Shown here piece by piece: positions 22,801 to 30,264 of a stretch of DNA of 64,000 nt. Positions within the stretch are counted from its first letter, which is position 1, and each line of letters begins with the position of its first letter. The position numbers and the translations under genes were made by a program. Source of the stretch: Candidatus Peribacteria bacterium RIFCSPHIGHO2_01_FULL_51_35 (GTDB lineage: Bacteria; Patescibacteriota; Gracilibacteria; Peribacterales; Peribacteraceae); NCBI GenBank assembly GCA_001787535.1, contig MFXP01000009.1, positions 29,903 through 93,902 on the forward strand, read 5' to 3'. Under the pieces are notes generated by a model, which was given only the letters and a program-made list of their open reading frames with translations, was not told the origin of the DNA and made no database searches.

Positions 22801-25800
22801 TCTCTCCATCCAAAAGTTCCAAAAATTCGGCACGACCGTCGTCCGCGGCGGCGTGGTGCTCTACGAAGTGGTCGTGCACAATAACGGTCCCGCGACAGCT
22901 GAGAACGTTGTCATCGCCGACATCCTTCCGTTCGATTCCCTTGCGCAAGTTTCATTGACCTTCAATGCCGGACAATCTTCCCAAGATTGCGTGTTGAACT
23001 TCCAAGGAACCAGCGTCCTCTGCAACAATTTCTTTTTGACGCCGGGGGAGACGCGATCCTTCACCATCGCTTTCAACGTACCGCAAGTTCCCAACAACTG
23101 TACGCAGAGCTCCATCCAAAACGTGGCAACCGTAAGCACATCAACGACGGATCCGGACAGTTCGGATAACACGAGTAACACCGTCGTGACGACTGCCATC
23201 TGTTCTTCTTCCAGCTCCAGCTCTTCCAGCTCGTCTTCCAGTTCTTCGGCCACGCCGCAGTGCCGCGACAACATCGATAACGACGGTGATGGCGTTACGG
23301 ATTTCCCGAATGACTTCAGCTGTTCGAATCCGGACGACAACGATGAAACCTTCCCCAAGTCGCAATGTCAGGACGGCATCGATAATGATGGTGACGGCCT
23401 CATCGACTTCGGACCGGATCCCGGCTGTGTCAGCTTCCAAGACAACGATGAAGACAACCTTGCAGCTGCGGATCTCTCCATCGATAAGACCGGTCCTTCC
23501 AGCGTCGTACGCGGAACGCTGCTCACTTACTTCGTCACGGTAACGAATGCAGGACCGAATTCGGCGCATAACATCGTCGTGGGAGACCAAATCCCGCCTA
23601 CACTCTTCGGAAGCTTCAATGCCGCCGCCTCTCCTGGCTGCGTGCTGAACGGATCGCAGACGAGCGTGCTGTGCAACAACTTCAGCCTTGCTCCGAACGA
23701 GAGCAGAACCTTCGCCATCGCGTTCAACGTTCCGACGGCGCCCAACTGCTCGCAATCCGTGGAAATTCAGAACCGTGCAACGGTTTCGACATCCACGACG
23801 GATCCGGTGAGTTCGAATAACACGAGCCAAACCATCTCGACAACCGTGCACTGCCAAGCCTCCAGTTCCAGCTCTTCCACTTCTTCGTCCAGTTCCAGCA
23901 GCTCCAGCTCTGCAGCCGTTTCGGACTTACAGATGACATTGGAAGGACCGCTGGTTGCCGCCGAAGGCACGACGGTCACGTACACGGCAAAGGTAACGAA
24001 CTTGGGTCCCGCGGGCGTCACCGCTCCCTACAGCATCCGCGAAACGTTCCCGAGCGGCTTCCTGTTCGACATCGAACTTTCTGATCCTGATTGCGCCCTC
24101 ACGGGACAGAACCAAATCACCTGCACGGGACCGGGCTTGAATGTGGGAGCCACCGAAGAGTTTGATCTCGTCTTCCGGATTCCATTCCAGATTGCATCGA
24201 ACCCGAGCTTGCTGAACAGGCTGCTCGGCATTGAAACGGCGCATGCCGTCGGTCTCTGCACGACAACCGTGCAGAACACCGCTGTCATCGTCACAAACCC
24301 GAATGCGGATCCGAACACCGCCAATAACACGAGCACGGTGAACACGCTCATCACATGCTCCACCGATCTCTCGCTCACGAAAACAGGTCCGAGCTCCGTA
24401 ACACGCGGCGGCACCGTGACGTACCCCGTGACCGTGACGAATGTCGGCCCCGGCCAAGCAAGCCAAGTGCGCGTGACGGACGTGATCCCGACGGGACTCA
24501 CGTTCCAAAACAGCGACGGCAACTGCTCGGTGAACGGCGCTAACGTCATCTGCGAACTCGGCACGATCCCTGCGGGACAATCGCGCACGGTGAATATCAC
24601 CTTCAATGTGCCGCAGATTCCAAACTGCCAAGCATCCACAACGGTCTTGAACGTCGCCTCGGTGAGCGCCTTCGAAACGGATCCTGTCCTCACCAATAAC
24701 AGCAACGTGACCAATCCGCTCCAGACACTCATCAACTGCTCGCCGAATCCGTTCACCATCGCAAAGACCGATAATGCGACCGAGGTGGCTGCAGGCGGTA
24801 CCTTGAACTACCAGATCACAGTGACGAACACATCTGCCCAGACGCAGAGCGTCACAGTGACGGACACGCTGCCGGCGAACACGACCTTCGGTACGGCTTC
24901 CAACGGCGGCGTCCACAATAACGGCACGGTCACGTGGTTCCTTACGATGACGCCGAACCAGCAGCTGACTCTCACGCTCTCCGCGCAAGTAAGCAGCTCT
25001 GCTCCTGCGAACTCCGTCCTCACGAACACCGCAAGCATTCAGAACGGTCCTTCCGCAACGGACACAACGACGGTGCGAAACGCTCTCACCATCACGAAGA
25101 CGGACAACCGCACCACGGTGCAAGCCGGTGAAGCCCTCACGTACGTAATCACGCTGACAAACTCGTCCTCGAACACGGTAACCGGTGTGACAGTGACAGA
25201 TCAGCTCCCGAACGATGTCACCTTCGTTTCGGCTTCGGATAGCGGCGTGCGCAGCGACCAGACCATCACGTGGTCGAACCTCGCCGTTGCCCCGAACGGC
25301 ACGCGCACCCTCACGGTGCAAGTGACGGTGAACAGCAACGTCTCCAACGGCGTCACACTCATCAACACCGCGACCCTCAATAACGTCACGGTGCAAGATA
25401 CGACGCTGGTGCAAGGCACAGGCCGCGACTTCACGATCGACCTCACGGATTCCAAGGATCCTGTGGAACCGGAAGAGCGCTTCAACTACACCGTCCGCCT
25501 GACGAACCTGAACTCCAATGGCATTTCGAACCTCACGGTCACGCAGACATTGGACAATGATGTGGACTTCGTCTCCGCTTCCAATGGCGGCAGCCTCAAC
25601 GGCCGCACCATCACGTGGAACGACATCTCGATTTCCGGCAACGGCACCACAACGCTCACCGTGAGCGTGGAAGTGAGCGACGACGCCGACGACGGAGATT
25701 TCTTGAATTCCACGGCTTCTGCCGAAAGCAAAAATGACTCGGAAAGCACGCGCGTGGAAGATGATGATGATGACGATGATGATGACATCACATTGGACGT

Positions 25801-26671
25801 CCGCGATTCAGAAGACCCCGTGCAGCCGGACGATACGTTCTCGTACATTATTCGCATCACGAATAACGACAGCAGCAGCAAGCGCATCGACGTGACAGGA
25901 TTCCTGGACGACAATACGGAATTCATCTCCGCTTCGGACAGCGGCAGAGAAACGAACAACGACGAAGAAGTGGAATGGGACAACATCTCCATCTCCGGCG
26001 ATTCCAGCAAAACCCTTACGGTGCACGTTCGTGTGACCGATGACGCCGAGGACGGCGACACACTCCGTTTCCGCGTCCGCGCAGAAGACGAGGAGCAGAC
26101 CGAACTGACGGAAGTGGAAGATGACGATGATGACGGAACGAGTGTTGCCACGGTGAACGTGGACAAGAGTTCCGACAGGCAGGAAGTGCAGCCGGGTGAA
26201 ACCGTCCGCTACAGCATCACGGTGCGCAACAACTCGAACCGCACCATCACGAGCGTCGTGGTGGAGGACACGTACCCGACATCGGACTTCTTCGTCTCCA
26301 ACGTCGGCCAAAATGGCGTAAATAACGGCCGCAGCATCCGCTGGGAAGTCGGCTCGCTGGCACGCAATGAGTCAAAGACATTCACGTACTCTGCGACAAT
26401 CAACGGACGCCACGGCCAGACTTTCCACAACAGCGTGGTCGTCACAGGACGCGGCATGAACCAAGCCGGCGACCAGAACGAAGTGCGCGTCATCGAACTG
26501 CTCCCGCAAACGGGTACCTTCGGCAGGTTCTTCGGTGGAAGCACCCTCACAGCCTCCACAAGCTCCGCAGACGCTGCGGGCACAGGCACGCTGCCATTCA
26601 TCATCTGGACAACCATCCTCAGCATCGGCCTTGCAGGCGGAGGATTGATGGGACGCAGGATGTTCTTCTAG
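19841..26671 (+). CDS. Giant adhesin-like surface protein with calcium-type repeats and DUF11 domains
   Basis: A 2276-residue protein. A basic start and signal peptide (about 1-38) are followed by 13 copies of a 30-residue unit of the type QCxDGxDNDGDGxxDFPxDPGC...DNDE, which combines a DxDxDG calcium loop with two Cys; an unrelated beta domain (about 190-320) interrupts after unit three. About 12 DUF11-type beta domains (signature xLxKTxxxxxVxxGxxxxYxIxVxNxG) start near residue 490 and run to the end, alternating at first with the repeat units. Poly-Ser linkers (about 16 Ser near residue 1140) and poly-Asp linkers (near 1970 and 2100) occur. The C-terminus has LLPQTG, a linker, a membrane helix and a basic tail (GRRMFF), a sortase-type anchor. 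It is likely an extended calcium-stiffened attachment fibre. Confidence 0.9.
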   Translation: MKRHRFLAKVLFISLVATQVHWGNFQSVQIAALAQAGTQCNDGVDNDGDNLTDFPTDPGCADADDNDEFNMPVAASTQCNDGADNDGDNLNDLQDPGCTDATDNDEFNAPAAPQCSDGNDNDGDGVTDFPDERGCENAQDNDETDPQAQTTANATTVNCTADQVISYTPGSYTYRRDPQKALGDPDGHIVSLGNNGTITLKMSQPVLNNPGSGVDFYVVELTRPYWPYYEQATVYGSEDGRVYRLIGFTDNGRRNGQVHVPMSLPNTLASAQYFRLSDTSPSWWHDGFDLDAIYSANCGTPHVPECRDGVDNDNDGVADHPGDFSCANPDDDDETNPKAQCQDGTDNDGDGKVDFPQDPGCSSRQDNDEFNAPPPQCQDGIDNDQDGATDFPADFSCSSPTDNDETFPKAQCQDNLDNDQDGFVDAQDPGCHTDGNAGNPNSYNAQDNDEGPRHDAQFVATKTADVQTVQPGGFVTYTIAVRNIGQVQISGIRVIDTIPTGLTFTTQGSTPGCFPQGNQVVCNAQTYNPGQTINTVLRFQVAQNAPCGAGRSIVNTATIQFNNVTIAQSSTTQTPIDCPSTQCSDGVDNDQDGATDFPADFSCSSPNDDDETFPKAQCQDNLDNDGDGLIDFPQDPGCTSNQDNDEGPVNRPIFAITKNGPSTIIRGDTIRFQINVTNTGNVNANGVVVTDPIPSGLTYNDAQSDASCDAQGGDVVCILGTLVPNQSRPLTISFDVPQIANCQQSLTISNTARVTASNASGQTQSQTVFTTVNCPPRTPQCRDGVDNDQDGATDFAGGDFSCANPDDDDETFPKAQCQDNLDNDGDGLIDFGQDPGCSSKQDNDEFNQIRANLALRKTADRTTVQPGETIVYTLRVRNFGPNAVSNIVLNDSLPTGVPFLITFTQTDGFACSVQPSDPNHVVCTRSSPLAANATATIVMRATVLAGAPCNGQPLINRAHVQAPGTVDSDSQNNFSEAAITCDSDEADLSIQKFQKFGTTVVRGGVVLYEVVVHNNGPATAENVVIADILPFDSLAQVSLTFNAGQSSQDCVLNFQGTSVLCNNFFLTPGETRSFTIAFNVPQVPNNCTQSSIQNVATVSTSTTDPDSSDNTSNTVVTTAICSSSSSSSSSSSSSSSATPQCRDNIDNDGDGVTDFPNDFSCSNPDDNDETFPKSQCQDGIDNDGDGLIDFGPDPGCVSFQDNDEDNLAAADLSIDKTGPSSVVRGTLLTYFVTVTNAGPNSAHNIVVGDQIPPTLFGSFNAAASPGCVLNGSQTSVLCNNFSLAPNESRTFAIAFNVPTAPNCSQSVEIQNRATVSTSTTDPVSSNNTSQTISTTVHCQASSSSSSTSSSSSSSSSSAAVSDLQMTLEGPLVAAEGTTVTYTAKVTNLGPAGVTAPYSIRETFPSGFLFDIELSDPDCALTGQNQITCTGPGLNVGATEEFDLVFRIPFQIASNPSLLNRLLGIETAHAVGLCTTTVQNTAVIVTNPNADPNTANNTSTVNTLITCSTDLSLTKTGPSSVTRGGTVTYPVTVTNVGPGQASQVRVTDVIPTGLTFQNSDGNCSVNGANVICELGTIPAGQSRTVNITFNVPQIPNCQASTTVLNVASVSAFETDPVLTNNSNVTNPLQTLINCSPNPFTIAKTDNATEVAAGGTLNYQITVTNTSAQTQSVTVTDTLPANTTFGTASNGGVHNNGTVTWFLTMTPNQQLTLTLSAQVSSSAPANSVLTNTASIQNGPSATDTTTVRNALTITKTDNRTTVQAGEALTYVITLTNSSSNTVTGVTVTDQLPNDVTFVSASDSGVRSDQTITWSNLAVAPNGTRTLTVQVTVNSNVSNGVTLINTATLNNVTVQDTTLVQGTGRDFTIDLTDSKDPVEPEERFNYTVRLTNLNSNGISNLTVTQTLDNDVDFVSASNGGSLNGRTITWNDISISGNGTTTLTVSVEVSDDADDGDFLNSTASAESKNDSESTRVEDDDDDDDDDITLDVRDSEDPVQPDDTFSYIIRITNNDSSSKRIDVTGFLDDNTEFISASDSGRETNNDEEVEWDNISISGDSSKTLTVHVRVTDDAEDGDTLRFRVRAEDEEQTELTEVEDDDDDGTSVATVNVDKSSDRQEVQPGETVRYSITVRNNSNRTITSVVVEDTYPTSDFFVSNVGQNGVNNGRSIRWEVGSLARNESKTFTYSATINGRHGQTFHNSVVVTGRGMNQAGDQNEVRVIELLPQTGTFGRFFGGSTLTASTSSADAAGTGTLPFIIWTTILSIGLAGGGLMGRRMFF

Positions 26672-26684
26672 GCAATCAACCATC

Positions 26685-26715
26685 CCGTAGCTGCGACGCG
26701 GCGTCGCAGCTACGG
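26685..26715. repeat. 31-bp perfect hairpin after the giant gene
   Basis: A 15-bp stem CCGTAGCTGCGACGC with its exact inverse and a 1-nt centre, 13 nt after the stop codon. The GTAG...CTAC ends recall the GTAGAGACGC repeats at 27.15 kb. Confidence 0.75.
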
Positions 26716-26730
26716 TTGATCAAGAGAAAG

Positions 26731-26757
26731 ACCGCTCGAAAGGGCGGTTTTCTTTTG
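26731..26757 (+). terminator. Intrinsic terminator of the giant gene
   Basis: ACCGCTC, GAAA tetraloop, GGGCGGT, then TTTCTTTT. It is the classic form of a rho-independent terminator and follows the 26685-26715 hairpin. Confidence 0.85.
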
Positions 26758-26795
26758 TTGCAATCTCTGCAGGAATCATGCATTCTTATGAACCT

Positions 26796-27143
26796 ATGAC
26801 CACAAAAGTCGACGAAATATTTGCGGAAATGACTGCCCCGGAACGAAGCGAAGAATTCACTTCACGCTTTGTGACAATTAATTTCTGGGATGCGACAGCT
26901 CGGTATGTCAATGAAATTCGTGACAGAATGGCAAAGGGCAAAGGGGGTCCTGGATTCAAACGAGATGCAGATTACCATGAGTCTCAATACAGGCTTCATA
27001 CAAGCATAGAACTTCTTCCGGATGGTGAACGCCAAGAACTCATAACGCGTTTGACGGATGAATTCCGTCGCAGGCATACAGAATGGGCAGAATCACCAGA
27101 AGGCAAAAGTCACGCAGAAATGATTGCTGATTTTGTGAATTAA
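26796..27143 (+). CDS. Hypothetical protein (115 aa)
   Basis: A soluble, charged protein (TTKVDEIFAEMTAPERSEEF; later NEIRDRMAKGKGGPGFKRDA and DEFRRRHTEWAESPEGKSHA). It is mostly helical. No family is recognised. The ATG at 26796 is preferred over 26778 because a TTGCAA, 17 bp, CATTCT promoter-like pair ends 9 nt upstream of it, matching the leaderless pattern elsewhere; the longer form (121 residues) remains possible. Base composition is slightly AT-richer than in the flanking core genes. Confidence 0.5.
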   Translation: MTTKVDEIFAEMTAPERSEEFTSRFVTINFWDATARYVNEIRDRMAKGKGGPGFKRDADYHESQYRLHTSIELLPDGERQELITRLTDEFRRRHTEWAESPEGKSHAEMIADFVN

Positions 27144-27153
27144 TCTCATCCGT

Positions 27154-27186
27154 TTGTAGAGACGCCCCGGCGGGGCGTCTCTACAA
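27154..27186. repeat. GTAGAGACGC-type palindromic repeat, copy 1
   Basis: A 15-bp perfect stem TTGTAGAGACGCCCC around a 3-nt loop. Confidence 0.85.
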
Positions 27187-27228
27187 CGGCGAATTTTTTA
27201 ATTATTGCAGCAGTTTGATCGATCGTTT

Positions 27229-27257
27229 GTAGAGCCGCGCAATTCGCGCGTCTCTAC
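27229..27257. repeat. GTAGAGACGC-type palindromic repeat, copy 2
   Basis: GTAGAGCCGCGC facing GCGCGTCTCTAC with one mismatched pair and an AATT centre. Confidence 0.8.
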
Positions 27258-27282
27258 GACGATGATCTTAATTTTCAAATCC

Positions 27283-27318
27283 GTTTGTAGAGCCGCGACA
27301 TGTCGCGGCTCTACAAAC
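27283..27318. repeat. GTAGAGACGC-type palindromic repeat, copy 3
   Basis: A 36-bp perfect palindrome with arms GTTTGTAGAGCCGCGACA. Relative to copy 1, the inner stem bases differ on both arms so that pairing is kept. Confidence 0.85.
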
Positions 27319-27343
27319 CAACGTATTCCACTTCCCACAATCG

Positions 27344-27410
27344 CGGCCAGGTATCTGCTTGCCGGCAGGCAGGCTTGGCCGCGAGTCGCAGGCAAGTATG
27401 CCTGCTCCTT
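27344..27410. repeat. GC-rich repeat cluster before pth
   Basis: GCGGCCA/TGGCCGC ends enclose GCCGGCAGGCAGGC words, followed by GCAGGCAAGTATGCCTGC. With the three GTAGAGACGC copies this fills the 278-bp convergent gap 27144-27421, where no gene is seen. Confidence 0.55.
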
Positions 27411-27421
27411 TTTGATAGTAA

Positions 27422-27970
27422 TTATTCCCCCTCCACAACTATCGACCGGATTTTCTCCGGGAGTTCTTTGAGATTTTTCTCAAAAATCTTCTCTTCTTCG
27501 GCAGAAGGGGCGCTCAAAACCCACGCGGCAAGATCCGCACCGGCAGGCTGTGTACCCACGCCGATGCGAAGGCGGGGGAATTCCTCGCCCAAAACATCTA
27601 CGATGGATTTAAGTCCGTTGTGCGTGCCGGGACCCCCGCTTCTGCGGAAACGGATTTCCCCGAGGGGAAGATCGACGTCGTCGCACAAAATGATGATCTG
27701 ATTTTTAGGATCCAACTTAAAAAAATCCACGAGCTTGCGGACGGCTTCGCCGGATCTGTTCATGTACGTCTGCGGCTTTACGAGCAGAATCGGTGCCGTG
27801 ACAATGCGCCCTTCTTGCATCGCTGATAAAAACTTTTGCTTGTCCTGCCATTCGCCTTCGCCGAATTCTTTGGATAACTGACCGATCGCTCTAAAGCCAA
27901 GATTATGCCGCGTGCGCTCGTGTCCGGATCCCGGATTGCCGAGGCCGATGATCACGAGGGAAGGCTTCAT
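27422..27970 (-). CDS. pth: Peptidyl-tRNA hydrolase
   Basis: A 182-residue enzyme that frees tRNAs from prematurely released peptidyl-tRNA. Motifs: IIGLGNPGSGHERTRHNLGF with catalytic His about residue 22, LVKPQTYMNRSGEAV (Asn and Met of the active-site groove), and DDVDLPLGEIRFRRSGGPGT followed by HNGLKSI. The start at 27970 is chosen because it gives MKPSLVIIGLGNPG, the usual beginning; the longer in-frame reading overlaps the divergent promoter for the small gene at 28007. Confidence 0.96.
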   Translation of the reverse strand: MKPSLVIIGLGNPGSGHERTRHNLGFRAIGQLSKEFGEGEWQDKQKFLSAMQEGRIVTAPILLVKPQTYMNRSGEAVRKLVDFFKLDPKNQIIILCDDVDLPLGEIRFRRSGGPGTHNGLKSIVDVLGEEFPRLRIGVGTQPAGADLAAWVLSAPSAEEEKIFEKNLKELPEKIRSIVVEGE

Positions 27971-27971
27971 C

Positions 27972-28000
27972 TTGGACACTATAGCGTAGGAGCGTACGAT
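27972..28000 (+). promoter_or_regulatory. Promoter of the small gene at 28007
   Basis: TTGGAC, 17 bp, TACGAT. The -10 box ends 6 nt before the ATG: predicted leaderless. It lies in the 36-bp gap between divergent starts. Confidence 0.6.
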
Positions 28001-28006
28001 AAAACT

Positions 28007-28189
28007 ATGGTGAATCTTCCGACAAACCTCACGCCCGAACAACGCAGAGAATTTGATGAACTCTTGGAAAAACTGGCAGGAGAAAATCCCGAAGCATCAA
28101 AAGTGATTCCGAAAACAAGAAGAAATGCATGCGATGTTCTTAATCCGCAAGAATCACTCAAGTCGGATGAAATTAGAAAAGAGTCTTGA
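28007..28189 (+). CDS. Small hypothetical protein (60 aa)
   Basis: MVNLPTNLTPEQRREFDELL followed by a Lys/Glu helix and a polar tail. The N-terminus recalls the LTPEQRREFDxLL start seen in small CPR proteins of unknown role. It is divergent from pth with its own well-placed promoter and overlaps the 3' end of the next minus-strand gene by 17 nt. It is kept because the promoter, start and length fit together. Confidence 0.5.
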   Translation: MVNLPTNLTPEQRREFDELLEKLAGENPEASKVIPKTRRNACDVLNPQESLKSDEIRKES

Positions 28190-28562
28190 GTGCTTTTTCG
28201 AACGCACGCACGGCTGACTCCGCATTATGTTCGCTGATCGAAAATCCCGGCTCATGGGCAATGCGGTTCCTGAGCTTGTGAGCATTCCACAACGATTGGA
28301 TGTTTTTGAATCGTGCACCGCTTGCTTTTAATTTCTCGCTGAAGCTTCCATGCACGTCCATCCGTTCCAGAGCGGAATCCAGCACTTTTTCCGCTTCCAG
28401 AAGCCGTTTGGAAGGATCTGTGATCGAAAGAACATGCTGCCATTCTTTCTCGGCTCGCTTACGATCAAAAGAACTTAATTTCTTTCTCCTGAGTTTCATG
28501 AAAACAAACGTACCCAAGAGCCCCAGTATCGCGAGAACAACAATGGTGATGAAGATGCTCAT
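28173..28562 (-). CDS. Membrane protein with HEPN-like helical domain
   Basis: A 129-residue protein: N-terminal membrane helix (residues 4-24), basic stretch RRKKLSSFDRKRAEKEW, then a four-helix-like domain with LRNRIAHEPGFSISEHNAES near residues 95-115. The RNRIAHEP motif resembles HEPN-type or DUF4145-type domains, but the catalytic RxxxxH of nuclease HEPNs is only partly fitted (R-I-A-H). It overlaps the upstream PH-domain gene by 4 nt (ATGA), so the two form an operon. The role may be structural at the membrane. Confidence 0.55.
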   Translation of the reverse strand: MSIFITIVVLAILGLLGTFVFMKLRRKKLSSFDRKRAEKEWQHVLSITDPSKRLLEAEKVLDSALERMDVHGSFSEKLKASGARFKNIQSLWNAHKLRNRIAHEPGFSISEHNAESAVRAFEKALKTLF

Positions 28563-29155
28563 TTCTTTTTACCGGGAGGAGTACCACCCATCTGCATCTG
28601 CCCTGCGACGAGTCCGGCCAGCAGTTCTTGGACGTGCTTCGCATCTTTCAGATTCTTCGAGTGAAGATACGCTTCCATATTTTTGAGAATCACAGCTTCC
28701 ACGCTGCGGGGACGTGACACATGGGTGAGAGAAAACACGGAACCCGTGGAAATCTTTTCGACATTGATGACGCCGTAGCGCAGCATCGTGCCCAGCACGC
28801 CGTTGATCTCGTAGCTCACGCCTTGGATATCGCTGTAGAGCACGCGCGTGGATTGGCGGTGAAACCAGCCGTGCCATTCCAGGTCGATGATGCCCATGTT
28901 GGTGATGATCCACGCATCCAGGTAGTAATCGAAAAAATAGCGCAGCCACCAGACGATGGAACTCATGCTCCACAGCGCCACGATGTAGAAAATAATATTC
29001 TGCCCGAAGACCAGGAAAAGCGTTGCCCAAGAGAGCAGGAAGGACAGCGTCGGCCAGAATAAAAACTTGAGTCCGATGAGCCAGTGCTTGTGCACGATCA
29101 CTGCGACGTGTTCGTCTTCTTCCAAGTGCTTTGCGAAGAGAAAGGAATCGAGCAT
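28559..29155 (-). CDS. PH-domain (bPH2/YdbS-like) membrane protein
   Basis: A 198-residue protein. Two membrane helices (about 30-70, LKFLFWPTLSFLLSWATLFL and the next segment) are followed by a bacterial PH-like domain (about 85-170) with the typical DAWIITNMGIIDLEWHGWFH and TRVLYSDIQGVSYEINGVLG strands and LRYGVINVE. Such proteins are common in CPR genomes and are membrane-associated with unknown function. It is co-transcribed with the HEPN-like gene (4-nt overlap). A long hairpin lies directly upstream. Confidence 0.8.
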   Translation of the reverse strand: MLDSFLFAKHLEEDEHVAVIVHKHWLIGLKFLFWPTLSFLLSWATLFLVFGQNIIFYIVALWSMSSIVWWLRYFFDYYLDAWIITNMGIIDLEWHGWFHRQSTRVLYSDIQGVSYEINGVLGTMLRYGVINVEKISTGSVFSLTHVSRPRSVEAVILKNMEAYLHSKNLKDAKHVQELLAGLVAGQMQMGGTPPGKKK

Positions 29156-29175
29156 TGGAGAGAGTGTAGCAAAGA

Positions 29176-29230
29176 AGGATGTTAGGAGTTAGGAATTAGG
29201 AAAAACTGCTCCTAACCTCCTAACATCCTA
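29176..29230. repeat. Long word-repeat hairpin between divergent genes
   Basis: Left arm (29177-29203) is made of GTTAGGA/ATTAGGA words, right arm (29210-29230) of TCCTAAC words; about 19 of 20 bases pair. It lies upstream of both divergent genes, so it cannot be only a terminator. Confidence 0.8.
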
Positions 29231-29231
29231 T

Positions 29232-29260
29232 TTCCTGGCCACAGGAATATTTGCTACAAT
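29232..29260 (+). promoter_or_regulatory. Extended -10 promoter of lepB
   Basis: TTCCTG, 17 bp, TACAAT preceded by TGC. The -10 box covers the in-frame ATG at 29259 and ends 7 nt before the ATG at 29268, fixing the latter as the start (predicted leaderless). Confidence 0.6.
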
Positions 29261-29267
29261 GCCCCGG

Positions 29268-29894
29268 ATGAAACCACGCAAACACGGACTCCTGTTCCAC
29301 TTCCTCGACGTCGTTTTTAACATCATCGTGATTGTCGCGATTGTGGCCGGCATTCGGACATTCTTGGTGTCGCCGTTCCAAGTGGAAGGAAACTCCATGG
29401 TGGATACGCTGGAGGACAAGCAGTACATCATCATCAATAAATTGGCGTATTTGCTGGGGCAGCCGGAACGCGGCGACGTGGTGGTGTTCCGCCCGCCGAA
29501 TGACCATGAAAAGTACTACGTAAAGCGCGTCATCGGGCTGCCGGGCGACACGGTCTCCATCCGTGGAGGCTACGTCTATTTGCAAAATGAAGGCACGAAG
29601 GAAGCGGTGAAATTGGCCGAGGATACGTACCTGAATGACCGGAATGACGGGCGCACGTTCAGCCATCCGCCCAGCAGCGGCAATACGAAAGTTGTCTCCT
29701 ACGAGGTGCCGGAAGGGCATTACTTCCTGCTCGGGGATAATCGCCAGGGCAGTTTGGATTCCCGCAGTTTCGTCGGGGATGATGCAAAACCGTTGCCGTT
29801 TGTTCCGGACAGCGACATCAAGGGGCGAGTGTGGTTCGTCGCGCTTCCCGTCACAAAGATTCATGCATTGGAACCGCCTGAGTACGGGTTTTAA
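29268..29894 (+). CDS. lepB: Signal peptidase I
   Basis: A 208-residue membrane protease that removes Sec signal peptides. N-terminal anchor (residues 14-35), then box B with catalytic Ser43 (FQVEGNSMVDTLEDKQYIII), box D with catalytic Lys86 (DHEKYYVKRVIGLPGDTVSI) and box E GHYFLLGDNRQGSLDSRSFG-like with Ser-Asp near residue 165. The length is that of a single-anchor Gram-positive-type SPase. It would process the many secreted proteins in this window. The start is chosen by the promoter position. Confidence 0.95.
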   Translation: MKPRKHGLLFHFLDVVFNIIVIVAIVAGIRTFLVSPFQVEGNSMVDTLEDKQYIIINKLAYLLGQPERGDVVVFRPPNDHEKYYVKRVIGLPGDTVSIRGGYVYLQNEGTKEAVKLAEDTYLNDRNDGRTFSHPPSSGNTKVVSYEVPEGHYFLLGDNRQGSLDSRSFVGDDAKPLPFVPDSDIKGRVWFVALPVTKIHALEPPEYGF

Positions 29895-30000
29895 GTAAGG
29901 TAGGTTTTGTAGGTCCGGTAGGTAAGGTAGGTGAATTTTTGAGGCATATTTAGCGACACCTCCTTACCAGACCTACCATACTTACCTTACCTACCGGACA
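29895..30000. repeat. Long word-repeat hairpin between lepB and secE
   Basis: The left arm has GGTAGGT/AAGGTAGGT words (29895-29933), the right arm (29958-30000) CTTACC/CTACC words; a 19-bp core ending in CTACCGGAC pairs almost perfectly. The loop is AT-rich. Confidence 0.8.
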
Positions 30001-30007
30001 TTTCCTC

Positions 30008-30035
30008 TTGCTTCAACAGTAAAACCCTCTATACT
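30008..30035 (+). promoter_or_regulatory. Promoter of secE-nusG
   Basis: TTGCTT, 16 bp, TATACT. Transcription should start at about 30042, exactly at the foot of a small terminator-like hairpin. Confidence 0.7.
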
Positions 30036-30041
30036 CCAAAT

Positions 30042-30061
30042 AGCCCGAAGGGGGCTTTTTT
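30042..30061 (+). terminator. Terminator-like hairpin in the secE leader
   Basis: AGCCC, 5-nt loop, GGGCT, then six T. It lies between the promoter and the AGGAAGG site of secE, so it would be the first 20 nt of the mRNA: a possible attenuator, a 5' stabilising hairpin, or the end of upstream transcription. Confidence 0.6.
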
Positions 30062-30072
30062 AGGAAGGATCT

Positions 30073-30261
30073 ATGAACAGAATCCAGCTCTACATCACCG
30101 ATGCCATAGAAGAACTGCGCCATGTCCGCTGGCCCACGCGCCAGCAGGCCATTCGTTTGTCCGTGATTGTGTTGGCCTTTACCGCTGCAAGTTCCGCATT
30201 ATTCGGCTTTGTGGACTTTGTGCTGTCCGAAGCGGTTTCTTTCCTCCTTCAATTCTCATAA
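30073..30261 (+). CDS. secE: Preprotein translocase subunit SecE
   Basis: A 62-residue protein with the SecE pattern: an amphipathic N-terminal helix EELRHVRWPTRQQAIRLS and one membrane helix (about 28-52). It clamps SecY in the Sec translocon. It is the first gene of a secE-nusG pair, 3 nt apart, as in most bacteria. It has a real Shine-Dalgarno (AGGAAGG), unusual for this window, placed after a leader hairpin. Confidence 0.92.
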   Translation: MNRIQLYITDAIEELRHVRWPTRQQAIRLSVIVLAFTAASSALFGFVDFVLSEAVSFLLQFS

Positions 30262-30264
30262 ACC

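Noticed and set aside
23927..25414. A 495-codon open frame on the minus strand inside the giant gene
   Set aside because: It is a mirror of the repetitive DUF11 coding sequence: composition is unlike a real protein, there is no plausible start context, and the plus-strand protein is clearly folded and repetitive.
27144..27421. CRISPR array
   Set aside because: The three palindromes have unequal spacing and unlike centres, too few copies, and no cas genes nearby; they are REP-like repeats.
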